Positions 25,345 to 34,654 of a stretch of DNA of 64,000 bases are shown one piece after another. This DNA comes from Candidatus Hermodarchaeota archaeon (GTDB taxonomy: Archaea > Asgardarchaeota > Hermodarchaeia > Hermodarchaeales > Hermodarchaeaceae): assembly GCA_016839805.1 (NCBI GenBank), contig JAEOTO010000032.1, positions 52,232-116,231 of the forward strand, given 5' to 3'. The notes under the pieces were generated by a model, which worked only from the letters and a program-made list of their open reading frames with translations, ran no database searches and was not told where the DNA came from. Every line of letters starts with the position of its first letter. Within the stretch, counting starts at the first letter, position 1. Position numbers and translations under genes: made by a program.

Positions 25345-25725
25345 CTATTCAACTTTTACAGCATTAATCACGCCACTCTGTCCAGGTCGACTCGTCACCA
25401 CAGCCTTACCTTTCTCTGTCTCAATAATGGCGCCTTTAGTGATAATACCACGGCGATTAAAATCAACATCAGCAGGGTTTTCGAGTATTTGAATAATTTT
25501 TACTTTTTCAGATTGTCCTGTTGCCCTATCAGTGACATTAACAAAAGAAGCAGCGAGTAAGCGAGATTTGAAATTTCCTCCCAATGACCGTTTAATACGG
25601 AGTTTCTTTTCACCCATGATAGTTTCGGTAGCTTGGCTACCCCTTTCGTATTTTCGATGTTTACGTGAATTGCGGCGACGAGCACCACTGGGATACCGTT
25701 TTGATCTACCTTGCCATAGCGGCAT
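25345..25725 (-). CDS. rps8e: ribosomal protein S8e
   Basis: 126 residues, N-terminus MPLWQGRSKRYPSGARRR and C-terminal SRPGQSGVINAVKVE, the standard archaeal S8e. It lies between hypA and hypE but on the opposite strand; the 3' ends of hypA and rps8e are 7 bases apart. A TATA-like box about 43 bases upstream fits an own promoter. Confidence 0.97.
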   Translation of the reverse strand: MPLWQGRSKRYPSGARRRNSRKHRKYERGSQATETIMGEKKLRIKRSLGGNFKSRLLAASFVNVTDRATGQSEKVKIIQILENPADVDFNRRGIITKGAIIETEKGKAVVTSRPGQSGVINAVKVE

Positions 25726-25763
25726 ATTCTTAACCTCGGTTTGAGACGAGACTCCGTCAATGA

Positions 25764-25773
25764 GCTATAAAGA
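25764..25773 (-). promoter_or_regulatory. probable TATA box of rps8e
   Basis: Gene-strand TCTTTATAGC lies about 43 bases before the rps8e ATG, leaving room for a transcription start about 25 bases downstream and a short leader. Confidence 0.45.
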
Positions 25774-25845
25774 TTTCGCCATATCCGATAATGGCAAACA
25801 CTTTAGGTACATCAGATTTGAGACACCTTAAGAGTAAACTAGGTT

Positions 25846-26886
25846 GTGATACCAGTGAACCCTGATAAGACCCTTGTTGAGTTAGCCCATGGAGCTGGTG
25901 GTCGTGCGATGAACCAGTTCCTTAGAGAAATTATTTTTCCACATTTTTCGCTTAACCGATTCAAGCAGGGAATTGGATTACCTGAAGCAGATGATGGAGC
26001 AACAATGCCGTTTGACGGAAGTGAGATGGTAATTTCTACGGATAGCCATACGGTTTCTCCATTATTTTTCCCTGGTGGCGATATTGGCAAGCTTGCCGCG
26101 GCAGGAACGATTAATGATATAACCATGATGGGAGCCCGACCCTTGGTCATGACAAGTGCCTTAGTGATTGAGGAAGGATTTCCTATTAGTGACCTAGAGA
26201 AAATTCTTGCATCATTAGCTGATACTGCGGCAGAGGATCAAGTTGCTGTGATCGCTGGCGATACTAAGGTAATGCCTAGGGGAGGGTTGGACCAATTAAT
26301 TATGTGCACAACAGGAATCGGTCTAGCAGAGAAGGGAAAGGTTATCGTTGATAGCGGTGCACAAATCGGTGATAAAATCATTATGACTGGAACTATAGGT
26401 GATCACGGAATCGCTCTCTTAGCTAATCGTGAGGGGCTTTCTTTTGAAACCGATTTGGTTTCTGATGTTGCACCCCTGTGGTCCTTAGTCCAACCTGCTC
26501 TAAAAATTGGAGGAATTCATGCCATGAAAGATCCAACACGGGGCGGTCTTGCAGCAGCTTTGAATGATATTGCCAAAAAATCAGGAGTAGGAATTTGGAT
26601 TAATGAGAACAATTTACCATTTCAGAGAGAAGTATTAGCCGCAAGTCAGATGCTTGGTCTTGACCCATTACAGGTCACTTGTGAGGGGAAGGCATTGATT
26701 AGTGTAGCAAAGGAAAAAGCTGATGCGGTATTACACGCAATTCGAAAGACAAAGTATGGCAAATCAGCACAAGTTATCGGAGAAGTGAAAAAAGAGCAGC
26801 AAGGGCTTGTGATCATGAAAACTGAAGTGGGTGGTTCACGTGTTATTCAACATCCTTGGGCAGAGGCCATTCCACGTGTTTGTTAA
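25846..26886 (+). CDS. hypE: hydrogenase maturation protein HypE (carbamoyl dehydratase)
   Basis: 346 residues, GTG start. The AIR-synthetase-like ATP domain shows LAHGAGGRAM, DDGATMPFDG, GGDIGKLAAAGTINDI and IAGDTKVMPRGG. The protein ends PRVC, where the last Cys carries the thiocarbamate/thiocyanate used to make the CN ligands of the [NiFe] centre. With hypA it shows that the organism makes a [NiFe] hydrogenase, although no structural subunits lie in this window. Confidence 0.96.
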   Translation: MIPVNPDKTLVELAHGAGGRAMNQFLREIIFPHFSLNRFKQGIGLPEADDGATMPFDGSEMVISTDSHTVSPLFFPGGDIGKLAAAGTINDITMMGARPLVMTSALVIEEGFPISDLEKILASLADTAAEDQVAVIAGDTKVMPRGGLDQLIMCTTGIGLAEKGKVIVDSGAQIGDKIIMTGTIGDHGIALLANREGLSFETDLVSDVAPLWSLVQPALKIGGIHAMKDPTRGGLAAALNDIAKKSGVGIWINENNLPFQREVLAASQMLGLDPLQVTCEGKALISVAKEKADAVLHAIRKTKYGKSAQVIGEVKKEQQGLVIMKTEVGGSRVIQHPWAEAIPRVC

Positions 26887-26910
26887 TTTTACGGAGTTTT
26901 GGGCTCATTA

Positions 26911-27384
26911 TTATAGAATTTGTACGAAGGTTTCTCCGAAAATTTGATCAATTTGCTCACTTAAATCTGGGGCACATATTGCAGCGGGTTGTGGTTTGTC
27001 AAGCTTGCCACTATATTTGGTTAAAAATAATTGCGTAATACGTTTAGCAACTTTTTCAATCATGATTGGATTGAAGTTTTTTTCACTACAAATAACAAGT
27101 AACCCATGATGTAACGGATGAAATGTATATTGACAAGGCTCTGTTGTAACAGTCTCTATTTGACCATCAGTCACTTCTTTTGCGAAGAGTGATAGGGCAA
27201 TAAAAAATCCGCCAAGTATCGCTGGATCGGGTTGATCATTATCTTTCTTGAAAATCCGATAGAAAAAGGGACAACCGGACTCTCGAAGAATGAATAGTGA
27301 ATAGATCCCATTTAGCAGGACGTTTTCGGATGTTTCCCTTTCAGAAGTAGAATGTAAGAGGGATGGTCGGGTGAATCGTGCCAC
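26911..27384 (-). CDS. hypothetical protein, longin/roadblock-like sensor fold suspected
   Basis: 157 residues, no confident family. The pattern IYSLFILRESGCPFFYRIF, then ILGGFFIALSLFAKEVTDG, and HHGLLVICSEK resembles Asgard longin-type or roadblock-related proteins that open with a strand, a hairpin and a helix followed by two strands. This is a fold-level guess from the hydrophobic pattern. It is convergent with hypE (24 bases apart) and upstream of the smc-scpAB run's 3' end by about 100 bases. Confidence 0.6.
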   Translation of the reverse strand: MARFTRPSLLHSTSERETSENVLLNGIYSLFILRESGCPFFYRIFKKDNDQPDPAILGGFFIALSLFAKEVTDGQIETVTTEPCQYTFHPLHHGLLVICSEKNFNPIMIEKVAKRITQLFLTKYSGKLDKPQPAAICAPDLSEQIDQIFGETFVQIL

Positions 27385-27494
27385 ACTAGGAGCCTCGTTT
27401 CTTTTTAACTCTCATTTGATTGATAGAACCAGATATAAACTCGTAGAGTGAGAGAAGAAAAACTTCAGCATGTAAGCAGTTGTATTAATTTCAT

Positions 27495-28046
27495 TTACAG
27501 ATTCTTAGAAGCAGCGGCTAATTCTGATTGCTCAATTCGGATTTGCCGAACCATTCTCTTTAATTGCCCTTTGAGTTTGTCGATATCATAATCGAATCCA
27601 AAATAATCTGCGAACATTTCAGTTGTAGAGAGTTCCTTTGTACGTCCAAACGGGATAGCCTCGATAAACCCATGTGCTTCTAAGTTTTTTATGTGCTTGT
27701 AGCTATGAGATCCACGGTACAAGACCACATTTGATTGAAGAATGGGCTGTGAAAGAGCGATATATATGAGAGTTTTTAGTTCTCCTAAAGCGAGAAGCCC
27801 CTGCGGAGCCAGTTCTCCAACTTGTTCACTTAATTGAGGATCTAATTGCAGTACGAAACGTTGGCGAGGAAGACGTACAATTTCAAGAGCCCCTGATCGC
27901 CCTGAATAGTCTTCGATAAGCCGTTGTACAACATCGCGTACTTTTTTTAATGTGGGAATTTGTGTGACTTTCTGGATATCATGAATTGTGAGAGGGCGTC
28001 CCGAGATATAGAGTGCAGCTTCAACCAAACGTGTTTCCTTATCCAC
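27495..28046 (-). CDS. scpB: segregation and condensation protein ScpB
   Basis: 183 residues with two winged-helix domains: RLVEAALYISGRPLTIHDIQ at the N-terminus and LGELKTLIYIALSQPILQSN, then YKHIKNLEAHGFIEA in the second. ScpB dimers bind the kleisin ScpA. The start overlaps the end of scpA by 8 bases, so the two are coupled. With smc directly upstream this makes a complete condensin operon. Confidence 0.92.
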   Translation of the reverse strand: MDKETRLVEAALYISGRPLTIHDIQKVTQIPTLKKVRDVVQRLIEDYSGRSGALEIVRLPRQRFVLQLDPQLSEQVGELAPQGLLALGELKTLIYIALSQPILQSNVVLYRGSHSYKHIKNLEAHGFIEAIPFGRTKELSTTEMFADYFGFDYDIDKLKGQLKRMVRQIRIEQSELAAASKNL

Positions 28047-28728
28047 CCACCATGCCCTCCTCGTTGGTGGGCTTTTGAACCCAAATCATTATGTCTCCAT
28101 ATTGCTGATCTTGGGTGATACGTACCTTTCCTTCGCTCATCAGATATAACAGGCTTAGAAATACGCGAATTATTTTAATAATTGGCATTCTTCGAACATA
28201 ATCAAAAAATGAGATAGGAGTGCCATCATGAGCAGTATCACATAATTGGGCGTATAGTTGTTTCATTGACTTAGTTAGTTCAACATGCGTGATATCTAGT
28301 TGTGGAATTAGTGAAGGAATGATAGCGCTTTTTTTGCGCTTTCGTAAATACCTCTTTGGTGGATAAATCAACTCACGGAGGGCTTCAACGAATTCGGCTG
28401 AGGATGTAGGTCGAATTCGTTGCCGAAAGGGAGGACGTATTGGTGGGAGGAATATATCTTCCTCGATTACCCGGATGATTTCTTCTTCCTCTCTGCCAAA
28501 TTCGAGTAAATACTCAGTTTTCAAACGGAGAAGGATAGCAGCGGAAAGAAGCGCACGTCCACAAATACGAAAATCAATGTATTCCTCAGTAAGCAAACGT
28601 CCAATAAATCCATTGACAAGCTCAGCTAAGTCGAGTTCCCAGGGACTTATCCTCTGTAATTCGAGGATATCAGTAAGGACTCTCCATGGTTGATGGAACC
28701 AAAATGGCTCTGAGCTACTTTCTGTCAC
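28039..28728 (-). CDS. scpA: segregation and condensation protein ScpA (kleisin)
   Basis: 229 residues. Kleisin features: N-terminal helices with ISPWELDLAELVNGFIGRL, the LRLKTEYLLE segment, and a C-terminal winged helix (ISFFDYVRRMPIIKIIRVFL). ScpA closes the SMC ring by bridging the two heads. It lies 131 bases downstream of smc on the same strand and overlaps scpB. Confidence 0.93.
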   Translation of the reverse strand: MTESSSEPFWFHQPWRVLTDILELQRISPWELDLAELVNGFIGRLLTEEYIDFRICGRALLSAAILLRLKTEYLLEFGREEEEIIRVIEEDIFLPPIRPPFRQRIRPTSSAEFVEALRELIYPPKRYLRKRKKSAIIPSLIPQLDITHVELTKSMKQLYAQLCDTAHDGTPISFFDYVRRMPIIKIIRVFLSLLYLMSEGKVRITQDQQYGDIMIWVQKPTNEEGMVGG

Positions 28729-28858
28729 CAGTGACTCTTCTCCGACGAATAAATCGAGGTTTCAGTTTAGGGTTATGTGGGGATTGCATACCTAATAAAA
28801 TGATGTATTATCAACTCTAGAAGATAACCTGCTTGGGTTCTTCATGAATTTCTGTGAT

Positions 28859-31800
28859 TTAGGTTTTTCCTTCAATCATTAGCAAACCTTCTTCGAATTT
28901 CACAGAAAAGACCTGTGATATACCATCTACCATAGCCACACCCAAGAGGGTCTGTGCCAGTCTTATCGTGATTTCGTTATGAGAGATTATTATAAACTGA
29001 GAGTTTTGAGAGAGATTTTCAATAAGTTTTGCGACTCGGTCGGCATTGTTGGGATCAAGTGCCTCATCGATTTCGTCAAGGAAGTAGAAAGGTGCAGGTT
29101 GATGGAGCTGCAGTGCAAACATGAAGGTTAAGGCCGTGAGGGCTTTTTCTCCACCAGATAATGCATCAAGATATTGAATGCGTTTTCCAGCTGGCCGCAC
29201 GCGCATTCGTATCCCACCAAGAAAGGGGTTTTCTGCGTTTTCCAACTCAAGTTGGCCTTCACCATTGGTGAGTTGTTGGTATACATCAGTGAAATTGTGT
29301 GAGATGCTATTAAAGGCGGTCATAAATACACGGAACTTTTCTTCCTCCGCTCTTCGCATTGCGTCAAGAATAGCCTCCCGTTCCTCTCGGATTCGACGTT
29401 CCTTTTCAAGGATTTCATCAAAGGCGTGACGAATTTCTTCAAAGCGTTCGACTGCTTTTTGGTTAATAAGACCAAGCTGTTCACGTTCTTGTTGTAGGTT
29501 GGATATTTGTCTTCGAATGCTATGCACAGTCGAGGGTTCAATGGGTATAGCGGGTGGTTCTAAATCACCAACCTTTTCCCTTTGAACTGTATAGCGTTCT
29601 TCCCATTGTTCTATCCGCCCTTCAATTTTAGATCGATCCATCTTTTCTTCATTGATTTTATCAAATAGATCGTCGATCGTGACAGTTAATCGCCGGCTTT
29701 CTGCTTCACTTTCAGATATATGGTTTTCAAGATCATGTATCTGTTTCTCTAAATTCTCATTGATGGTTTCTAAGGAAGCCAATTCTAATTGACTTCGTTG
29801 GATTTCTTTTTCATTTAATTCAAGCTCGTTAGTCGTTTGTTCCAATTCACTTTTCGTATTAGCAAGATCGCCTGATAGTCTTGTAAATTCTATTTTTGCG
29901 TGTCTTGCTTCACCTGTTTTTTCCGTTAACTCTAGTTGAGTTTCACGGAGTTGAGATTCCAACTCGTCGAGCTCAGAACGAAGTTTAGTGAGATTGGGAT
30001 CGAGACTACTTCGTTCTAAGTTAGAAAGGTTTTGCTGTAATTTTTCGCGTTTTCGCGCGAGTTCATCAATTTCTAATTGCGTGGATTGTAGTTTTTCATC
30101 CAAAGTGATTTTGGCTTTTTCATCGCCTTTCAAGGATTCATGCAGTTTCGCAATACTTGATTTGAAAGTTTGAAGTTTTGCTTCTTGTTCGGTAACAACT
30201 TCATTTGCTTGATCTTTCCTAACTTGTAATTTTTCAGCAATTTTTTGCTTTTCACGAATTTGATCGACAAGTTGTGTAAGAGTTTCCTTCCTTTTGTTAT
30301 ATTCCCGTTCAGTTTTTGCTTGTAATGTACGTAACTCTTTGAGTTTTTTCTGTAACTCAGGAATTCGAGCCTCCTCTTCGAGAGTCAGCGATGAGATACC
30401 CTTGAAATAGCCTCCAGTAATGGTTCGATTTGGCTCTACCACATCGCCATCAATGGTAATTTTTCTAATTCCCGGAGCGGTGATGTTTCGTGCAACCTTT
30501 AGGTCTTTAACAATTAGTGTACGACCAAACACAAATTCAAAAGCGGGGCGGTACTGTTCATCAAATGAGAGCAACTCCAGTGCATTTCCTACAACACCTT
30601 TTTGCTCCTTCTTGTAAGTGTAGGTATCTGTTTTGATAGAGCTGAGTGGAATGAAGGAAACCCGACCCAGGCGATTCTTTTTCAAATGCTCAATGCATTT
30701 AGTGGCAGTGTCTTCGTTATCCACGACCACGAAATCTAATCGACCTCCTCCTGCAACCTCAAGTGCAGTCGCATATTCAGTGGAAGTTTTTCCCAAGCGG
30801 CCTAAGGTTCCAAAAACTCCAGAAATTTTCCCATCATTAACATATTTCATGACCGCATCAGTTGCAGCCTTTCGTGTGAACCCATACTTTTTGAATTCAC
30901 GAATTGTTTTTAATCGTGTTTGCGCTTCTAACAACTCTTCTTTAGAATCCTGAATGAGTTTTATCAGTTCTTCGTGACTATTCTGTTTTTCTAGAACCGA
31001 TGTCTCGAGTTCTTCATGTTGTTTATTGAGGTTATTTACTTCTGATTGAACAGTCTGTAGTTCTTTTTCGATGCTTTGAAGATCGGTTTGTGCCTCTAGT
31101 AAACCGCGTTCTTGTTGGGGTAGGAACGTGTAACTTTCGTCAATTTGTAGTTTAAGGTTATTAATCCCTGTGTCAGAAACTCGGCTTAATGCTGAAATTT
31201 CACCAAGCTCGCTTCTCTTTTTCTCAATTGCATCAGTAAGTGTTAGAATTTGCTCTCTTAAAGAGAGATATTCTGTATCAGGTAAAGATATTTGATCTGA
31301 GAGTTCTGATAGGCGAGAACGAATTTGTGAAACTTGTTCTGAGAATGAAGTTTCTTGTGATTTGAGGGCCATAATTTCCGTTTCAAGATTTTTATTTTTT
31401 GATTTTTGATCAGCTTCTTGGGATTCAAGATGTGCAGCGCTTGAGGAAAGTAAGTCTATCTGTTTAGTAATTTTGTCTGATGTTAGTTGCAATCCCTTCA
31501 AGATTTCACGGAGTCGGGTGGCTTCAATCTCTTTCTTGTGTAATTGTTGATCCAAATCCTTGATTTGTGTAGCTCCGTTTTGGATACTTTCTTCTAGTTC
31601 TAATTTCCGATTCTTTGCTTCTGTTCTTTGATTTTCTAATTCTTCGATTTTACTGGTAAAGGCTGCGTATTCCTCTTTCATGTTATTCAATCGTTGTTCA
31701 ATTCTTGCAAGTTCTGCGAAGACTAAATCCTTTTCCAAGTGAGCAAGTTTATCTGTTATTCCGCGCCAACGAAGGGCATCTTTTCGATCCTTTTCAAGCC

Positions 31801-32434
31801 GAGTGTATTCTTGACGAATTTCCTCTGTCCGCATTTGTACCATTTTCAGGTTTTGATCGACTTTGACTAGTTCACTTTCGATTTGTTGTTTCTTCTCGTC
31901 AAAAACTGAAATACCAGCCACGCCTTCTACAACCTGTCGTATTTCCGTCGTTGTCATGCTAATAATATTAGCAAGTTCATTTTGCATCACGATATTGTGT
32001 CCTTCTGGATGTAATCCAGCTACGGCGATTGTGTCGAGCATTTCAGTCCGAGTAACTCGTTTGCCCCCTATTCGATAGGAGCTTATGCCGCTCTCATCTA
32101 CCTCTCTGCTAATAGTAACATCATCAGCATCTATTGGAAACTGCCGGTCTGTATTATCAAAAACTAGGTTTATCCGACATAATTTAGCAGGGGACTTTTC
32201 TATTCCGCCATTAAATAGTAGAGACGCAAAATTCTCCGCACGAAGTGACTTACTACTTAACCGCCCTAATACAAAGCATACAGCATCTAAGATATTGCTT
32301 TTCCCACACCCATTTTCGCCAACAATAGCAGTAAAACCTGGGGTAAAGTTAATGCTGGTTTTTCGTGGACTAAAACTTTTGAACCCTTGAATTGAAACTT
32401 GCCGAATGAAAGCCACGAGAAAACGCCTACCCAC
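28859..32434 (-). CDS. smc: chromosome segregation ATPase SMC
   Basis: 1191 residues. Walker A GENGCGKSN near residue 40, a long coiled-coil to about 500, the hinge (about 520-680; AGGGRLDFVVVD, and TGGYFKG at its end), a returning coiled-coil, then signature LSGGEKALTALTF and Walker B FYFLDEIDEALD. Full length. The GTG at 32434 is the furthest start; GTG at 32416 gives the more usual N-terminus (VAFIRQVSIQGFKSF) and is equally likely. It forms the archaeal condensin with ScpA and ScpB, which follow on the same strand. Confidence 0.97.
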   Translation of the reverse strand: MGRRFLVAFIRQVSIQGFKSFSPRKTSINFTPGFTAIVGENGCGKSNILDAVCFVLGRLSSKSLRAENFASLLFNGGIEKSPAKLCRINLVFDNTDRQFPIDADDVTISREVDESGISSYRIGGKRVTRTEMLDTIAVAGLHPEGHNIVMQNELANIISMTTTEIRQVVEGVAGISVFDEKKQQIESELVKVDQNLKMVQMRTEEIRQEYTRLEKDRKDALRWRGITDKLAHLEKDLVFAELARIEQRLNNMKEEYAAFTSKIEELENQRTEAKNRKLELEESIQNGATQIKDLDQQLHKKEIEATRLREILKGLQLTSDKITKQIDLLSSSAAHLESQEADQKSKNKNLETEIMALKSQETSFSEQVSQIRSRLSELSDQISLPDTEYLSLREQILTLTDAIEKKRSELGEISALSRVSDTGINNLKLQIDESYTFLPQQERGLLEAQTDLQSIEKELQTVQSEVNNLNKQHEELETSVLEKQNSHEELIKLIQDSKEELLEAQTRLKTIREFKKYGFTRKAATDAVMKYVNDGKISGVFGTLGRLGKTSTEYATALEVAGGGRLDFVVVDNEDTATKCIEHLKKNRLGRVSFIPLSSIKTDTYTYKKEQKGVVGNALELLSFDEQYRPAFEFVFGRTLIVKDLKVARNITAPGIRKITIDGDVVEPNRTITGGYFKGISSLTLEEEARIPELQKKLKELRTLQAKTEREYNKRKETLTQLVDQIREKQKIAEKLQVRKDQANEVVTEQEAKLQTFKSSIAKLHESLKGDEKAKITLDEKLQSTQLEIDELARKREKLQQNLSNLERSSLDPNLTKLRSELDELESQLRETQLELTEKTGEARHAKIEFTRLSGDLANTKSELEQTTNELELNEKEIQRSQLELASLETINENLEKQIHDLENHISESEAESRRLTVTIDDLFDKINEEKMDRSKIEGRIEQWEERYTVQREKVGDLEPPAIPIEPSTVHSIRRQISNLQQEREQLGLINQKAVERFEEIRHAFDEILEKERRIREEREAILDAMRRAEEEKFRVFMTAFNSISHNFTDVYQQLTNGEGQLELENAENPFLGGIRMRVRPAGKRIQYLDALSGGEKALTALTFMFALQLHQPAPFYFLDEIDEALDPNNADRVAKLIENLSQNSQFIIISHNEITIRLAQTLLGVAMVDGISQVFSVKFEEGLLMIEGKT

Positions 32435-32560
32435 TAACTTTTATATCTTAGTCAGACGCGGCAACAGATGGAAATACCACTACAAAAAGGTCTCGAAATT
32501 ACTTTTTTGAATAAGTTTGTCAAGAATTTTTCCGGTTTATCTAGCTGAAAAATAAATTTC

Positions 32561-32926
32561 TTAGTCTTTCGAAATTTTTTCGACAGCCGCCCGAAGGCTT
32601 CTGATAATAAGACCTAAGCTTGCTGCGGCATCTTTACCGGCGATGGCAACAACTATAGTTTTTGAAGCAGTTACTGCTACTGTATAACCCTTGTTCGTTT
32701 CTAGGTACATAGCTTGTGTTGGCCCTTGGTCAACGGCTTTGTTTACATTTTTTGTTTCTTTCAAAACGGTAACAACGCTTGAAACAATTGCGCTGTGATC
32801 CGTTTCCCTTAATGTCTGTCCAGCGACCACTTTCCCTGTACTAGAAGCAGTAATTATACCCTCAAGTTCGGGAATAGTGTCCATGATTTCAGCGAGAATC
32901 TTTTCTATCTCTTTCTTACCTAGCAT
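32561..32926 (-). CDS. roadblock/LC7 domain protein
   Basis: 121 residues from ATG 32926 (MLGKKEIEKILAEI); upstream in-frame starts at 32938 and 32980 exist. The pattern of an N-terminal helix, a first hairpin (LEGIITASSTGKVVAGQ), a second helix, then YTVAVTASKTIVVAIAG and a last helix fits the roadblock/LC7 fold. Such proteins bind and regulate small GTPases (MglB for MglA; Ragulator in eukaryotes). It is divergent from the roadblock/MglA run that starts at 33128. Confidence 0.8.
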   Translation of the reverse strand: MLGKKEIEKILAEIMDTIPELEGIITASSTGKVVAGQTLRETDHSAIVSSVVTVLKETKNVNKAVDQGPTQAMYLETNKGYTVAVTASKTIVVAIAGKDAAASLGLIIRSLRAAVEKISKD

Positions 32927-33073
32927 GAAAGCCACACCCATCGCCAGGGAAATATGGCAATTACCTCGTACGATAAACAAGCATTGGTCTTTGTATTTAA
33001 AAACTGTGCGCAGATAGAGCGAACTCGATAGATTTTTTCAAAAAGTCGTGGGTAACTCCGAACAAGAGGGAAC

Positions 33074-33081
33074 TTTTATAA
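33074..33081 (+). promoter_or_regulatory. probable TATA box of the roadblock/MglA-like gene run
   Basis: TTTTATAA lies 47 bases before the ATG at 33128. An inverted repeat CCACT-AGTC-AGTGG (33095-33108) covers the expected start-of-transcription region and could be an operator. Confidence 0.45.
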
Positions 33082-33127
33082 CTTCTATGAGTGACCACTA
33101 GTCAGTGGCTAGAGAGCGTGGAGTACA

Positions 33128-33415
33128 ATGATTGGCGGAAAAGCATTGAAAGATTCACTCAAACGTCTCGGTGCACATGAAGGTGTTCGCGGCGTAATTA
33201 TAACTAATATGGAAGGTCTACCAATCAGCTCCAATCTTAATGCAGAAACAACTGAAGTCATCTCTGCACTCGTAACATCGTTAGTCGGAAAAGCTAAACG
33301 CGTTGTCGACGAACTTGGTGAAGGCGGCATGAACTTTCTCACAATCTCAACACCCAAAGGAGAAGTTATGGTCGCTCCGGAAGAAGATTACATACTCATA
33401 GTCCTTCGAGGATGA
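33128..33415 (+). CDS. roadblock/LC7 domain protein
   Basis: 95 residues, about one domain: helix [12 protein letters not shown], strand [17 protein letters not shown], helix [21 protein letters not shown], strands [10 protein letters not shown] and DYILIVLR. Likely forms a homodimer or heterodimer platform for a small GTPase. First gene of a plus-strand run with a second roadblock-like protein, an MglA-like GTPase and a third roadblock protein. Confidence 0.87.
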   Translation: MIGGKALKDSLKRLGAHEGVRGVIITNMEGLPISSNLNAETTEVISALVTSLVGKAKRVVDELGEGGMNFLTISTPKGEVMVAPEEDYILIVLRG

Positions 33416-33540
33416 TACAACAGCTAACCCTAACCCCTCGAGAACTCCCCAACCCTGAATAGCCCACGTTCTTCCACACAAAAGATATAAGCTGCCCCTC
33501 AAATGGTAACTCTTGCAAGCTTGGTGGAAAGGGATCAACC

Positions 33541-34011
33541 TTGTCAATAACAGTAAGGCAATTCGATGAAATCCTCTCTGATGTTATAAAGAGCGAGCCT
33601 GGAATTAAGAAGACAATCCTTGTCGACCGAACTGGGTTAACTATAGCACATGTCTCGAAATTTTCATACTATCCCGTAGATGTTGATGGTATTGGAGCCA
33701 TTGCGAGTGCTGTTTTTTGTGCTAGCGAAGAACAGGGAAAAAGTCTTGATGTCGGTGACTTAACAATTGTGACATCGGAGTTTGGTGATGGAAAGATATT
33801 CGCTGCTGGTGCTGGTAAAGGCGTACTCTGTGTTATCACGGATAAAGAAGTGAACATTGGAATGATTCGCCTAACAATGATGAAAGCCGCTGCTGAGCTT
33901 GCCAAGGTATTAGACGAATTTATGGCAGAGAAACCAGCTGTTGCCGCTGGCAAGACTGATGCGGAGCGTGAGGAGCTACGCGCAGCACTGGGCGAACTCG
34001 AGAAGGGTTGA
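33541..34011 (+). CDS. roadblock-like protein with C-terminal extension
   Basis: 156 residues, TTG start 13 bases after an AAAGGG stretch. The core follows roadblock order: helix FDEILSDVIKSE, strand IKKTILVDRTGLTIAHV, helix with GIGAIASAVFCASEEQG, strands LTIVTSEFGDGKIFAAG and KGVLCVITD. The family of Asgard and bacterial MglB-like proteins has this layout. The last about 40 residues form an extra charged helix (AEREELRAALGELEKG). It precedes the MglA-like GTPase by 45 bases. Confidence 0.75.
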   Translation: MSITVRQFDEILSDVIKSEPGIKKTILVDRTGLTIAHVSKFSYYPVDVDGIGAIASAVFCASEEQGKSLDVGDLTIVTSEFGDGKIFAAGAGKGVLCVITDKEVNIGMIRLTMMKAAAELAKVLDEFMAEKPAVAAGKTDAEREELRAALGELEKG

Positions 34012-34056
34012 TAGGGACGGGAAAATGCAAGGTGAACAAGGAGGAACCGTCCTACA

Positions 34057-34644
34057 TTGAAGAAAGACACGCAAGGCAGAATACATTTCAAGATTGTCTT
34101 CTGGGGACCCTCACTGTCTGGAAAGACCACAGCGCTTCGTTGGATTTACGATAATGTGGAGGGGTTAAATAAAGGCGGATTCACCTCTGTTGCTGACCAT
34201 ACTGGAAGAACACTCTTTTTTGATTATACCCCTATGCAAGCTACAGCCCAAGTAGTATTTGATGTGTATACTGTTGCGGGTCAGCGTCGACACCGGGGAC
34301 AGCGAAAAGTCATTTTGACTGGTGTAGATGGGATAATCTTTGTCGCTGATTCTTCTCCAGACCAAATGGAAGCGAACATTGAGAGTATGGCTGAGCTTCG
34401 ATCATTTGTTGGAGAAGAGCTTGGACATTCAATCAGCCTTGTTGTTATGTTAAACAAGCAGGATTTGCCGAATGCAATGGTAAAAACGGTTATGTTAGCA
34501 AAATTAGGACTTGGAAATGCCCCTAATTTTACCACCTGTGCTCTAACAGGTGAAAATGTTAAACGCACCTTTAGACAGGTTACTCGCGATATCTTGATGT
34601 ACCATTTGTACCCTAAGACATCTGCAAAAGCATCTGCGAGTTAG
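34057..34644 (+). CDS. MglA-like small GTPase
   Basis: 195 residues, TTG start. G1 is GPSLSGKTT (about 19-27); the G3 region has TVAGQRRHRGQRKVIL, the MglA-type TVxGQ in place of DxxG, followed by GVDGIIFVADS; G4 is NKQD in MLNKQDLPNA. In bacteria MglA with MglB (a roadblock protein) controls polarity and motility; Asgard archaea hold many such GTPases with unknown roles. Three roadblock-type genes surround it on the same strand. No C-terminal Cys for prenylation is present (tail KTSAKASAS). Confidence 0.9.
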   Translation: MKKDTQGRIHFKIVFWGPSLSGKTTALRWIYDNVEGLNKGGFTSVADHTGRTLFFDYTPMQATAQVVFDVYTVAGQRRHRGQRKVILTGVDGIIFVADSSPDQMEANIESMAELRSFVGEELGHSISLVVMLNKQDLPNAMVKTVMLAKLGLGNAPNFTTCALTGENVKRTFRQVTRDILMYHLYPKTSAKASAS

Positions 34645-34654
34645 ACCGAAATTG

